In this document: positions 1-6,917 of the stretch, one piece after another
Layout of the letters: each line of letters opens with the position of its first letter
How positions within the stretch are numbered: the stretch's first letter is position 1
Assembly (NCBI GenBank): GCA_038133505.1
Contig: JAYPTI010000035.1
Span: 1 to 21,895, forward strand
Length of the DNA: 21,895 nucleotides
Source: JAYQUR01 sp038133505
Lineage (GTDB): Bacteria > Pseudomonadota > Alphaproteobacteria > MPNO01 > UBA830
Direction: 5' to 3'
Notes under the pieces: model-generated
The model's database searches: none
Told to the model about the DNA's origin: nothing
Seen by the model: the letters and a program-made list of their open reading frames with translations, nothing else
Position numbers and translations under genes: made by a program

Positions 1-68
1 CCCAACGCCAGTATCCTCATGGGTGGCCGGGAGGGGGAGCGGGCCGGAACCGCCAACTCAGATAAGAG

Positions 69-656
69 TTACTCAGCCGCGATCGCGTTCTTCGTCCTGG
101 CGAGCTCGGGATTGATCTCGCAGGCTTCGCCCCAGCTCATGACGTTCAGCGACTTCACCAGCTTGCCGACGCCGTCGGTCTGGGCGCACATCTGGCCGAG
201 TTCGATGATCTCCTCTTCCGAGAAGACCTTCTTCAGGTCGTCGTAGACCTCGTCGCTGTCGATGGCGTGCTCTCCCCGCTTGAACAGGCGGGCGTATTTG
301 AGCGCCGCGCGTTCGCGCGCATCGAACAGGTCGCTCGTCTGGAAGTCCGCCAGCGCCATGACCTTCTCTTCGGTCAGGCCCTGTTCCTGCGCCACCTTCG
401 ACCGGACGGTCGAGCAATAGCCGCATTCGTGCTCCATCGAGATGAAGATGCGGCAAAGCTCCTTCAGCGTGTGCGGCAGCAGGCCTTCGTAAAGCAGCGA
501 GTTCCAGTACTTCACCCAGCCGGTGCCGGCCGTCGGGTGGCGCGTCATGATGCTGACGACGCGCGGATCGGGCGCGCCGGTGCGTTCGGCGGACGCGATC
601 AGGGACGCTGCTTCCTCGGATTTTTCATGATCTTCGATGTAGCGAATGCGGGGCAT
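69..656 (-). CDS. Carboxymuconolactone decarboxylase / AhpD-like family protein
   Basis: A 195-residue all-helical protein of the CMD/AhpD family, whose members are either gamma-carboxymuconolactone decarboxylases or peroxidase-like thiol proteins. The family signature is visible at residues 75-85: Glu75, then the Cys78-Gly-Tyr-Cys81 pair after a helix rich in acidic residues. AhpD has a His four residues after the second Cys; here that place is Arg85, so the proton-relay site of AhpD is not intact. The start is fixed by a strong AAGGAGG site just upstream of the ATG at 656. It is divergent from the LysR gene at 768, so it is a likely target of that regulator. The exact substrate is unknown; thiol redox or a role in aromatic-ring catabolism are both possible. 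Confidence 0.85.
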   Translation of the reverse strand: MPRIRYIEDHEKSEEAASLIASAERTGAPDPRVVSIMTRHPTAGTGWVKYWNSLLYEGLLPHTLKELCRIFISMEHECGYCSTVRSKVAQEQGLTEEKVMALADFQTSDLFDARERAALKYARLFKRGEHAIDSDEVYDDLKKVFSEEEIIELGQMCAQTDGVGKLVKSLNVMSWGEACEINPELARTKNAIAAE

Positions 657-767
657 GACGTTCCTCCTTTTGCAGAAACAGTGCCGGGCGGGGACCGGGG
701 CTTAAAATCTCGTTGCGGTATGGGGTAATCGAATGATATATCGAATACATATACCGAGACAGGTCCC
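657..767. promoter_or_regulatory. Divergent promoter region of the CMD and LysR genes with candidate operators
   Basis: This 111-base spacer holds two candidate binding sites. One is ATA-N9-TAT at 738-752, the form expected for LysR proteins of the NAC/Cbl type. The other is TCGTTGCGGTATGG at 710-723, which recurs with one mismatch on the minus strand at 8792-8805. CGGTAT at 716-721 and ATACCG at 751-756 also form a perfect 6-base inverted repeat. LysR regulators usually act on the divergent gene, so autoregulation plus control of the CMD gene is the natural reading. No -10/-35 pair is assigned. Confidence 0.45.
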
Positions 768-1688
768 ATGGATATCAGGCAGCTTCGCTACTTCTCCGAG
801 ATCGTCGAGGCGAAAAGCTTCACGAAGGCGGCCGACCGCGTCCGCATCGCGCAGCCGGCGCTCGGCCTGCAGATCAAGAAGCTGGAGGACGAACTCGGCG
901 TGTCGCTGTTGCGCCGTCATTCCCGGGGCGTCGAGCCGACGGAGGCTGGCGCGGTCCTGCTGAAGCACGCGAACGCCATTCTCAAGCAGGTCGAGCAGGC
1001 GAAGCGGGAAGTGACCGATCTGCTCGGTCCCCCGCGGGGCGAGATCGTCATCGGCATCACGCCGACGGCGAGCGCGATCCTCGCGACGCGGCTCGTCCGC
1101 GCCTGCAGGGACGCCTATCCCGACGTTTCGCTGAACATCGTCGAAGGGCTCAGCGAGGAGATCATGCGCCGGCTCGGCGAGAACTCGCTCGACATGGGTT
1201 TCACCTACAACCCCACGGCGGTGACGGGCATCGCGACCGAACCGCTGCTGACCGAGGACCTCTATCTTGTCGGCCCGGTCTCCGAGGGCAAGCTTGGCGA
1301 GACGGTCTCCTTCGCGGAAGCGGCGAAGAAAAGCCTGATCCTGCCGAGCCGGGGATACGGGCTGCGCGACTGGGTGGAGAACATCGCGCGCGAGAAGGGC
1401 GTGGAGATCGACGTCGCGTTCGAGATCGATTCCGTGTCGACGATGCGCGAGCTGGTCGAGGGTGGTCTCGGCTGGTCCATGCTGCCGCTGGCGACCGTCC
1501 AGCGGTCGGTTGCGGCGGGCATCGTCGCCGCGGCGCAGATCGTGAAGCCGCGCGTCTCCCGGACGCTGCACCTGGCGTACGCCGCCTCGTTCAGCGAGAA
1601 CAATGCCGCGCGCGCCGTCCGCGACGCGATCGACGCGGTGATCGAAGACAGCATCGAGCACAGCGAGGGCAGTCTTCGCAAGGCATGA
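768..1688 (+). CDS. LysR-family transcriptional regulator
   Basis: A 306-residue LysR-type regulator of normal family length. Residues 1-60 form the winged helix-turn-helix (start MDIRQLRYFSEIVEAKSF, then the typical AQPALGLQIKKLEDELG recognition segment). Residues of about 90-300 form the two-lobed inducer-binding domain, with the PTEAG junction at about 63-67 and the linker helix between. The N-terminus and overall shape recall the NAC-like branch (nitrogen assimilation control) that also regulates aromatic catabolism, but the ligand cannot be read. The ATG at 768 follows a GAGACAGG ribosome site. It is divergent from the CMD gene and lies just upstream of the TenA/PqqC-like gene, so it probably controls one or both sides. 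Confidence 0.93.
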   Translation: MDIRQLRYFSEIVEAKSFTKAADRVRIAQPALGLQIKKLEDELGVSLLRRHSRGVEPTEAGAVLLKHANAILKQVEQAKREVTDLLGPPRGEIVIGITPTASAILATRLVRACRDAYPDVSLNIVEGLSEEIMRRLGENSLDMGFTYNPTAVTGIATEPLLTEDLYLVGPVSEGKLGETVSFAEAAKKSLILPSRGYGLRDWVENIAREKGVEIDVAFEIDSVSTMRELVEGGLGWSMLPLATVQRSVAAGIVAAAQIVKPRVSRTLHLAYAASFSENNAARAVRDAIDAVIEDSIEHSEGSLRKA

Positions 1689-1694
1689 AAGCAG

Positions 1695-1756
1695 GGGCGG
1701 GCAGTCCGCCCATAACGATATCGAATAGCACGTATCGCCCAAGAATCTTTGATACG
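1695..1756. promoter_or_regulatory. Leader/operator-like repeats between LysR and the TenA/PqqC-like gene
   Basis: GGGCGG at 1695-1700 pairs with CCGCCC at 1706-1711 to make a short GC hairpin without a T-run, perhaps a weak terminator of the LysR gene. It is followed by ATATCGAATA (1718-1727), which matches bases in the upstream LysR site, and by CGTATC (1731-1736) and GATACG (1751-1756), a perfect inverted repeat with a 14-base spacer. These could be operator elements for the next gene. Function is inferred from position and symmetry only. Confidence 0.3.
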
Positions 1757-1804
1757 CGCGGGATCGTGGGCCACAACACGCCCACCAAACGAAAGGGAAA
1801 ATCC

Positions 1805-2539
1805 ATGAGCGCCAAGTCCGTCATCGCCGCCCTCGATAAGGTGGTCGACAACTATTCCAAGAACAACAGGCTGATAAACGAGCCGCTGACCATCGGGCGT
1901 GCGCATGCCTTCGTCATGCAGCACCGGCAGAACACGCGGCAGCGCAACTCGGTGCTCAAGCTCCGCGTCGCGACGAACTGCCCGATCTGGGACGTGAAGA
2001 TCGGCATTCTGCAGGCCTGCACCGAGGAGATCATCGCCGACGACGAGTTCTACGAGGGCGAGCCGCACTGGAAGGTGCTCGAGGATCTCGGCATCAAGGT
2101 CGGGCTGACGCGCCAGAAGATCCGCAACGCGCCGCTCCTGAACTCGACCAAGATGTGCTGGCTGTCCTGGGAAGCGCTGATGAGCCATACCCACTGGCTC
2201 GAAGGCCTGGTTGCGAACACCTGCGCCGAGCGCGCGAACATCCCCGGCTACGGCAGGGGGCTGGTCAAGAAGCGCGGCTGGTTCGGCAGCGAGCACGCGA
2301 AGTGGCAGAAGCTTTTCGGTCTCACCGATCAGGACCTCGTGTTCTTCGGCTATCACGGCGAAGCGGACGTGATCCATTCCGACCTCGGCTGGAAGAACGT
2401 CGCCAAGTACGCGACCGAACTGAAGATGGAGGAGCAGGTCGTCAAGGCATGCGCCGACAACCTGATGGTCTGGGACCACTACCTGAACGGCATCGCCGAC
2501 TGGGGCGACGAGATGGACCGCAAGGCGGGCCGCGCCTGA
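1805..2539 (+). CDS. TenA/PqqC-like (heme-oxygenase fold) protein, possible diiron oxidase
   Basis: A 244-residue, largely helical protein of the TenA/THI-4/PqqC superfamily, often annotated as an iron-containing redox enzyme. Candidate metal or substrate ligands are Glu74 (in ACTEEIIADDEF), His88, and a clear His184-x-Glu186-x-Asp188-x-x-His191 cluster, which resembles the late helix of heme-oxygenase-like diiron oxidases. PqqC-like cofactorless oxidases are the alternative. The ATG at 1805 was chosen over an earlier in-frame ATG at 1685 because AAAGGGAAAATCC directly precedes it, and because the 1685 start would overlap the end of the LysR gene and the inverted repeats. A strong terminator follows, so it appears to be transcribed alone or with LysR. 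Substrate unknown. Confidence 0.8.
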   Translation: MSAKSVIAALDKVVDNYSKNNRLINEPLTIGRAHAFVMQHRQNTRQRNSVLKLRVATNCPIWDVKIGILQACTEEIIADDEFYEGEPHWKVLEDLGIKVGLTRQKIRNAPLLNSTKMCWLSWEALMSHTHWLEGLVANTCAERANIPGYGRGLVKKRGWFGSEHAKWQKLFGLTDQDLVFFGYHGEADVIHSDLGWKNVAKYATELKMEEQVVKACADNLMVWDHYLNGIADWGDEMDRKAGRA

Positions 2540-2548
2540 CGATCCGAT

Positions 2549-2577
2549 CCGGGGCCGAATTTCGGCCCCGGTTTCGT
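2549..2577 (+). terminator. Rho-independent terminator after the TenA/PqqC-like gene
   Basis: CCGGGGCCGA at 2549-2558 pairs perfectly with TCGGCCCCGG at 2562-2571 across a 3-base loop, followed by TTTCGTT. It sits 10 bases after the stop codon at 2539. Confidence 0.85.
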
Positions 2578-2639
2578 TCGGCGGCGCTATAGTCGCGCCA
2601 CGGACAATCAGAACAAATCAGCCAACGGGAAGTGTCCAA

Positions 2640-3629
2640 ATGTCGGAACTGACTCTCACCTATGCCGCGAGCGACTACGAGCACACGCGGGACCTCACGC
2701 GCGGCGACATCAAGGCCGAGGGGATCGACCTCCGGTACCTGAACCTGCAAATCGAGGAAACGTTCTTCCGCTTCATCAAGTTCCGCGAATGGGACGTCTC
2801 CGAGATGTCGTTCGGCAAGTACATCGCGCTCAAGTCTCAGGACGACGACACCATCACGGCGATCCCCGTCTTTCCGTCGCGCGTCTTCCGCCAGTCGTCG
2901 CTGTTCGTCCTGCCCGGCAGCGACATCAAGGATGCGTCCGACCTCCGCGGCAAGAAGATCGGCATTCCCGAATGGGCGCAGACGGCCTCCATCTACACGC
3001 GCGGCTGGCTCGTCCACGACGTCGGCATCCCGCTGCATGACATCGAGTGGGTCCAGGCGGGCGTCAACGATCCGGGCCGGGTCGAGAAGGTGAAGCTCAA
3101 GCTGCCCGACGGCGTGAAATACCGGAACGAGCCGACGAAATCGCTGACCGGCATGCTGCTCGAAGGCGAGATCGACTGCGTGATGTCGGCGCATCCGCCG
3201 GGCCCGGTGGAAGAGGGCGAAGATACGATCGTCCACCTCTATCCGAACTATCAGGAAATCGAGGAGCAGTACTACAAGGACACCGGCATCTTCCCGATCA
3301 TGCACGTGATCGCGATGCGCGGAGACACGTTCCGGGCCAATCGCTGGATCGCCATGAACCTCCTCAAGGCCTTCACCGAGGCCAAGGACCGCGCCATGTT
3401 CCGCGTGCAGGAGATGACGGCGACGCGCGTGCCCTATGCGTGGTGCTACGAAGGCGCGCAGAAGGCGCGGAAGCTGTTCGGCGACGATTTCTTCCCCTAC
3501 GGCGTGGAAAAGAACCGGACGACGCTCGAAGCCTTTCTGCAGTACGGCTTCGAGCAGGGCGTGTGCCAGCGCAAGGTCGAGATCGAGGAACTGTTCCCCG
3601 AAGAGGTCTTCAGCGAGTTCCGCGTCTGA
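2640..3629 (+). CDS. 4,5-dihydroxyphthalate decarboxylase-like protein (periplasmic-binding fold)
   Basis: A 329-residue protein without a signal peptide, similar in length and sequence style to the 4,5-dihydroxyphthalate decarboxylase family (Pht5-type), which has an NMT1/ABC-substrate-binding fold but acts in the cytoplasm. Readable features are an N-terminal beta strand followed by the YEHTRDL segment, the EMSFGKYIAL segment near residue 60, DLRGKKIGIPEWAQTASIY near 101-119 (the ligand-binding turn of the fold), and HPPGPVEEG near 187. The family converts 4,5-dihydroxyphthalate to protocatechuate and CO2; many relatives have no tested substrate. The ATG at 2640 starts a separate transcription unit after the terminator at 2549. 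Family assignment is firm, substrate is not. Confidence 0.82.
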   Translation: MSELTLTYAASDYEHTRDLTRGDIKAEGIDLRYLNLQIEETFFRFIKFREWDVSEMSFGKYIALKSQDDDTITAIPVFPSRVFRQSSLFVLPGSDIKDASDLRGKKIGIPEWAQTASIYTRGWLVHDVGIPLHDIEWVQAGVNDPGRVEKVKLKLPDGVKYRNEPTKSLTGMLLEGEIDCVMSAHPPGPVEEGEDTIVHLYPNYQEIEEQYYKDTGIFPIMHVIAMRGDTFRANRWIAMNLLKAFTEAKDRAMFRVQEMTATRVPYAWCYEGAQKARKLFGDDFFPYGVEKNRTTLEAFLQYGFEQGVCQRKVEIEELFPEEVFSEFRV

Positions 3630-3862
3630 TCCTTCGCCGATGAGCATTCCCGTCGTCGTCGTCGCGAAACTGCCGCAAGCGGATTAAGGGTGCATAAATG
3701 GAATTATCAGGGTTAATAATGCTTCATAATCCACTAATTAAGGAAAAATATACTGACACAGGGCCGGAATTGAAATCCTGATCCGTCCGACGATGCGTAC
3801 GGCGAAAAAGCGGTGGAATCTGCCGTCTTGCAGTCGGCGTTTCGAAGCAGCACTCTGCCGGA
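3630..3862. other. AT-rich intergenic region upstream of the LpxR-type gene
   Basis: About 230 bases with no supported gene. The middle (about 3685-3765) is strikingly AT-rich against GC-rich flanks, as expected for a promoter region serving 3863. A short run of CGT triplets lies at 3651-3663. I see no convincing terminator for the gene ending at 3629. Confidence 0.4.
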
Positions 3863-4948
3863 ATGATCCCGCTTTCTACCGTTGTCACCCGCAAGCGCGC
3901 CGCTCGCCTTCTCGGGGCGGCGCTCCTGGCTTTGTGTCTGGGCGCCGCGCCGGCAGCCGGGCGATGCGTGACGGGCAGTGTCCTGTTCGAAAACGACCTC
4001 GACGGCCGCGGAACCGACCGGCATTACACGCACGGCACCCGCTTTTCGTGCATTTCTGGAGCGCTCGACGCGGAGGATCCACTGAAGCGGTTTGCGGCCG
4101 GGCTGGAATTCGACGTGCTGGGCCTGAAGTTTCTCGAGGCCGCCTCGGAAGTGCGGTACGGCTTTGCGTTCGGTCAGTCGATGTTCACGCCCGAGGACCT
4201 GTCGCGGCGGGACCTGATCGTCGACGACCGGCCCTATGCGGGCTGGCTCTACGGCACCGCCGGGCTGGTGATCGGGCCGGAGGGGAAGAAGGAGAAGTCG
4301 TCCACCGGGTTCGACAGGCTCGAATCGATCGAGCTAACGCTCGGTGTCGTCGGACCGGCGTCGCAGGCGGACGATACGCAGAAATTCATCCATACCTCTA
4401 TCGACGCGCCCTATCCGCACGGCTGGCACAACCAGATCCGGAACGAGCCGGGGATCGTGCTGTCCTACGAGCACAAGTTGCGCTGGGATGCCGCGCCGGC
4501 GCTTCCCTGGACCGGCTGGCTGGAAGCCGATGCGATGCCGTCGGCGGGGTTTGCGCTCGGCAACATCCATACCTACGCCAATGCCGGTATCACGTTTCGC
4601 CTCGGCAGCAATCTCGCCAGCGATTTCGGGCCGCTGCGCATCCGCCCGTCGATCGCGGGCTCGGAGTATTACGCGCCCGATGCAAACGAGATCGCCAACG
4701 GCTATCTTTTTCTCAGTCTCGGCGGTCGCGCGGTCGCGCGGAACATCTTCCTCGACGGCAACACCTTCAGCGACAGCCATCATGTCGACAAGAAAGTGCT
4801 CGTGGGCGATATTCAGTTCGGGCTCGTACTGTCTCTCTTCGGCAAGGCGCGCGTGGCGGTGAGCCATATCATCCGGTCGCGCGAATTCGACGGGCAGGAT
4901 ACGCACAACCAGTTCAGCGCGATCAGCGTCACCTTTCCGCTGCCCTGA
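3863..4948 (+). CDS. Lipid A deacylase LpxR family protein (outer-membrane beta-barrel)
   Basis: A 361-residue protein with an N-terminal signal peptide (RKRAARLLGAALLALCLGAA, cleavage near Ala-Ala-Gly at about 31-33). It matches the LpxR/DUF2219 family: Glu43-Asn44-Asp45, then Thr51-Asp-Arg-His-Tyr-Thr and Ser62; DDRPYAGWLYGTAGL at about residues 120-134; and the QKFIH plus HGW-N-Q-x-x-NEP segment near 172-195. In Salmonella LpxR, Asn9, Asp10, Ser34 and His122 of the mature protein build a calcium-dependent site that removes the 3'-acyloxyacyl chain of lipid A, and counterparts are visible here. It ends in the aromatic/hydrophobic strand typical of outer-membrane barrels. Only 27 bases separate it from the CinA-like gene, so they may be co-transcribed. 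Confidence 0.9.
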   Translation: MIPLSTVVTRKRAARLLGAALLALCLGAAPAAGRCVTGSVLFENDLDGRGTDRHYTHGTRFSCISGALDAEDPLKRFAAGLEFDVLGLKFLEAASEVRYGFAFGQSMFTPEDLSRRDLIVDDRPYAGWLYGTAGLVIGPEGKKEKSSTGFDRLESIELTLGVVGPASQADDTQKFIHTSIDAPYPHGWHNQIRNEPGIVLSYEHKLRWDAAPALPWTGWLEADAMPSAGFALGNIHTYANAGITFRLGSNLASDFGPLRIRPSIAGSEYYAPDANEIANGYLFLSLGGRAVARNIFLDGNTFSDSHHVDKKVLVGDIQFGLVLSLFGKARVAVSHIIRSREFDGQDTHNQFSAISVTFPLP

Positions 4949-4975
4949 CGCGCGACAACAAACCGGACGGAAACA

Positions 4976-5461
4976 ATGCAATCCCTCGCGAAAATGGCGG
5001 CGCCGGTGGGCGAACTGCTCAAGCAACGCGGCGAGACCGTCGCGATTTCGGAATCCGCGGCGGGCGGCCTGATCGCCGCCTCGCTGCTCTCGGTTCCCGG
5101 CGCGTCGGCCTATTTCCTGGGCGGCGCCTCGGTCTATACGCAGACCGCACGCCGCGGCCTGCTGCGGTTCAACGACGCCAAGGCGCAGATGCGCGGCTCG
5201 ACCGAGGAATACGCGACGCTGTGCGCATCGACCGTTCGCGATCTTCTGGAAGCCGACTGGGCGATCGGCGAGTCGGGCGCCGCAGGGCCGACCGGCAACC
5301 GCTACGGCGACCCCGCCGGGCATGTTGCGCTCGCCGTCGTCGGCCCGGTCACGGCCACGCGCATCGTCCGGACCGGCAACGACGACCGTGAGGACAACAT
5401 GTGGACCTTCGCCCGCGCCGCGCTCGACCTCCTCTACGACACGCTGAAGGAACAGGGCTGA
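4976..5461 (+). CDS. CinA C-terminal domain family protein (PncC-like)
   Basis: A 161-residue stand-alone CinA C-terminal domain. The family hydrolyses nicotinamide mononucleotide to nicotinate mononucleotide and ammonia (PncC). The first active-site loop, normally SESCTGG, reads SESAAGG at residues 25-31. The second region reads GESGAAGPTG near 99-108. Total length equals that of PncC. The loss of Cys and Thr in the first loop makes amidase activity uncertain; many alphaproteobacterial homologues carry such variants and are called simply CinA family. GGACGGAAACA precedes the ATG, and its stop codon overlaps the next start by one base, indicating translational coupling. Confidence 0.85.
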   Translation: MQSLAKMAAPVGELLKQRGETVAISESAAGGLIAASLLSVPGASAYFLGGASVYTQTARRGLLRFNDAKAQMRGSTEEYATLCASTVRDLLEADWAIGESGAAGPTGNRYGDPAGHVALAVVGPVTATRIVRTGNDDREDNMWTFARAALDLLYDTLKEQG

Positions 5462-5811
5462 TGGCGCTGACGGTCTACGGCATCAAGAACTGCGATACCT
5501 GCCGCAAGGCGCTGAAGTGGCTCGACGCGGAAGGCATCGAGCACCGCTTTCACGACTTCCGGGTCGACGGGCTCGATGCCGGCGATCTCGCCCGCTGGGC
5601 GGACGCGGCCGGCTGGGAAACGCTGCTCAACCGGCGCGGCACGACCTGGCGCAAGCTGCCGGATAGCGACAAGGACTGCGTCGATGCCGCGAAGGCAACG
5701 AAGCTGATGGAAGCTAACCCGACGCTGATAAAGCGGCCGGTCTTCGACCGCGGCAGTGAAAATGTCGTCGTCGGATTTGACGATACAGCTCGCAGGAAAA
5801 TCGGTGGATGA
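5461..5811 (+). CDS. ArsC/Spx-family thiol protein (YffB-like)
   Basis: A 116-residue thioredoxin-fold protein of the ArsC/Spx/MgsR family. It starts with the strand YGIKN, followed by Cys11-Asp-Thr-Cys14, the CxxC typical of the YffB/Spx branch rather than the single Cys of plasmid-type arsenate reductases. The family Arg-rich region (LNRRGTTWRKL, about 59-69) and the IKRPVF segment near 90-95 are present; the latter carries the cis-Pro and the Arg used for oxyanion binding in ArsC. Its ATG overlaps the CinA-type stop codon (TGATG), so the two are translationally coupled. Likely role: glutathione-linked thiol reduction. Arsenate activity is not demonstrated by the sequence. Confidence 0.9.
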   Translation: MALTVYGIKNCDTCRKALKWLDAEGIEHRFHDFRVDGLDAGDLARWADAAGWETLLNRRGTTWRKLPDSDKDCVDAAKATKLMEANPTLIKRPVFDRGSENVVVGFDDTARRKIGG

Positions 5812-5852
5812 TAGGAATTTAGACGCTCGGTCAGGTGCGCGAGGTTCGTCGA

Positions 5853-6425
5853 ATGGCGAAACATTGGGTTTTTTCATATGGATCGTTGTTAAACGACGCA
5901 TGGATTAAATCCGAAAATCGAACGGTCCCGGTCCTGCTGAAAGGCTGGGTCCGCGACTAGAATCATGCCGTACCGGGTTTCGATTTCCCCGTACTTAGTC
6001 TCAGCATCCGGCGGCGTGCCAATACGGATATTTCCGGCCTGCTAATCGAGGTGTCGGATACTGAGATATCCGCCTTAGACGAGAGGGAGTTGGGGTACAG
6101 GAAGCTCGTCGTGGGGCCGGTATCCGTTCTGCGTAACTTGCGGATGCCCAACATTAAGGACCGAAAAATAATTACCTATGTCGGGACCGAGAACGCGGTT
6201 GCCGAAGGGAGCGGCGTCATCCTTCAAACCTATTTGGATTATGTAATCCACGGGTACCTCTACCATTTCGGCGAAAGCGGCGTTCTTGATTTCATGGAGT
6301 CGACAGACGGCTGGGAGAATGAAATTCACAACGATCGCAATCGCCCGCTCTACCCAAGGGCAAAAGAATTCGACTCTTCATTCCTGGACTGGGTCGATGC
6401 GATTGTGTCCCGATATCGTCCGTGA
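5853..6425 (+). pseudogene. Gamma-glutamylcyclotransferase-like gene with one in-frame TAG
   Basis: One continuous frame of 191 codons from ATG 5853 to TGA 6423-6425 is interrupted only by TAG at 5958-5960 (codon 36). Before the stop it encodes MAKHWVFSYGSLL, the YGS(L/N) nucleotide-fold entry of the GGCT/AIG2-like family. After it come NHAVPGFDFPVLSLSI, then LIEVSDTEISALDERELGYRK, which carries the family LDxxE...Y motif (the Glu region used in cyclotransfer), and a normal C-terminal helix. The residue before Asn in this family is usually Trp (a WN pair), so TGG to TAG is the simplest history. A GTG at 6051 could restart translation but would miss the active fold. The patch is AT-richer than its neighbours, which suggests separate ancestry. 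Confidence 0.8.
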
Positions 6426-6449
6426 CGGCGCTTCACAGGGAGATCCGGT

Positions 6450-6899
6450 TTGACGAAGGAAGCGGAATTTAAATCGAAGCATAACAGGGTCGTTGAACTC
6501 GACGAGGCGGGCGGCAAGATTCTCTAAAGCCTTCGGTTTCAGGATCAGGATCAGTCAACTAAATCTGGCGCGCTTTTGGCCTTCTCCGGTCTGCTGATCG
6601 CGACCTCCATTGTCCAATTGAGCGTTGGGACGGACTCGCCCATCCATCTTCCGGATCAATCTTTCTGGTTTTATCTATGCGCTCTGGGCGTCGCGGCCCA
6701 TTTCGTTGCTGCGTCATTCGCCCTGGCCAATTTGATCACGACAAAATCGGAGTATTCCTCGGGCGTTTACGAAGCCATGGAGGAATTCGAGGGGTTGGTG
6801 TCGAACCGACGCGGTTACCTATCTTGCGCCCTCTGGTTTTCGGTCGGCGGAACCGCTTTGTCGTTCCTTGCCTTAACCTATTCCGTTCTTTGCGGGTAG
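6450..6899 (+). pseudogene. Small membrane protein gene with one in-frame TAA
   Basis: A 150-codon frame starts at TTG 6450, preceded by an AGGGAGA ribosome site 24 bases after the GGCT-like stop, and runs to TAG 6897-6899. It is broken only by TAA at 6525-6527 (codon 26). The N-terminal piece is hydrophilic (LTKEAEFKSKHNRVVELDEA). The part after the stop begins SLRFQDQDQSTKSGALLAF and has about three hydrophobic segments (GLLIATSIVQL; FWFYLCALGVAAHFVAASFALA; LSCALWFSVGGTALSFLALTY) with a charged loop between the second and third. I do not recognise a named family. The coupling to the preceding broken gene suggests that both were lost together; the 107-residue distal part starting at TTG 6576 might still be made. 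Confidence 0.6.
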
Positions 6900-6917
6900 G
6901 CTGGGTTTTACTGAGGC

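Noticed and set aside
702..3647. Long minus-strand frames opposite the LysR, TenA/PqqC-like and DHP decarboxylase-like genes
   Set aside because: All lie antisense to genes with clear motifs and ribosome sites.
3651..3663. CGT triplet run
   Set aside because: Short simple repeat of about four units in a GC-rich genome; no sign of function.
3793..5391. A 532-codon open frame overlapping the LpxR and CinA genes
   Set aside because: Arg/Pro-rich translation with no domain; a frame shadow of the GC-rich real genes.
5853..6899. Stop-codon recoding (amber or ochre read-through) as an explanation of the interrupted genes
   Set aside because: Two different stops are involved and both TAG and TAA end normal genes in the window (for example nadC and the CMD gene), so mutation or sequencing error is simpler.
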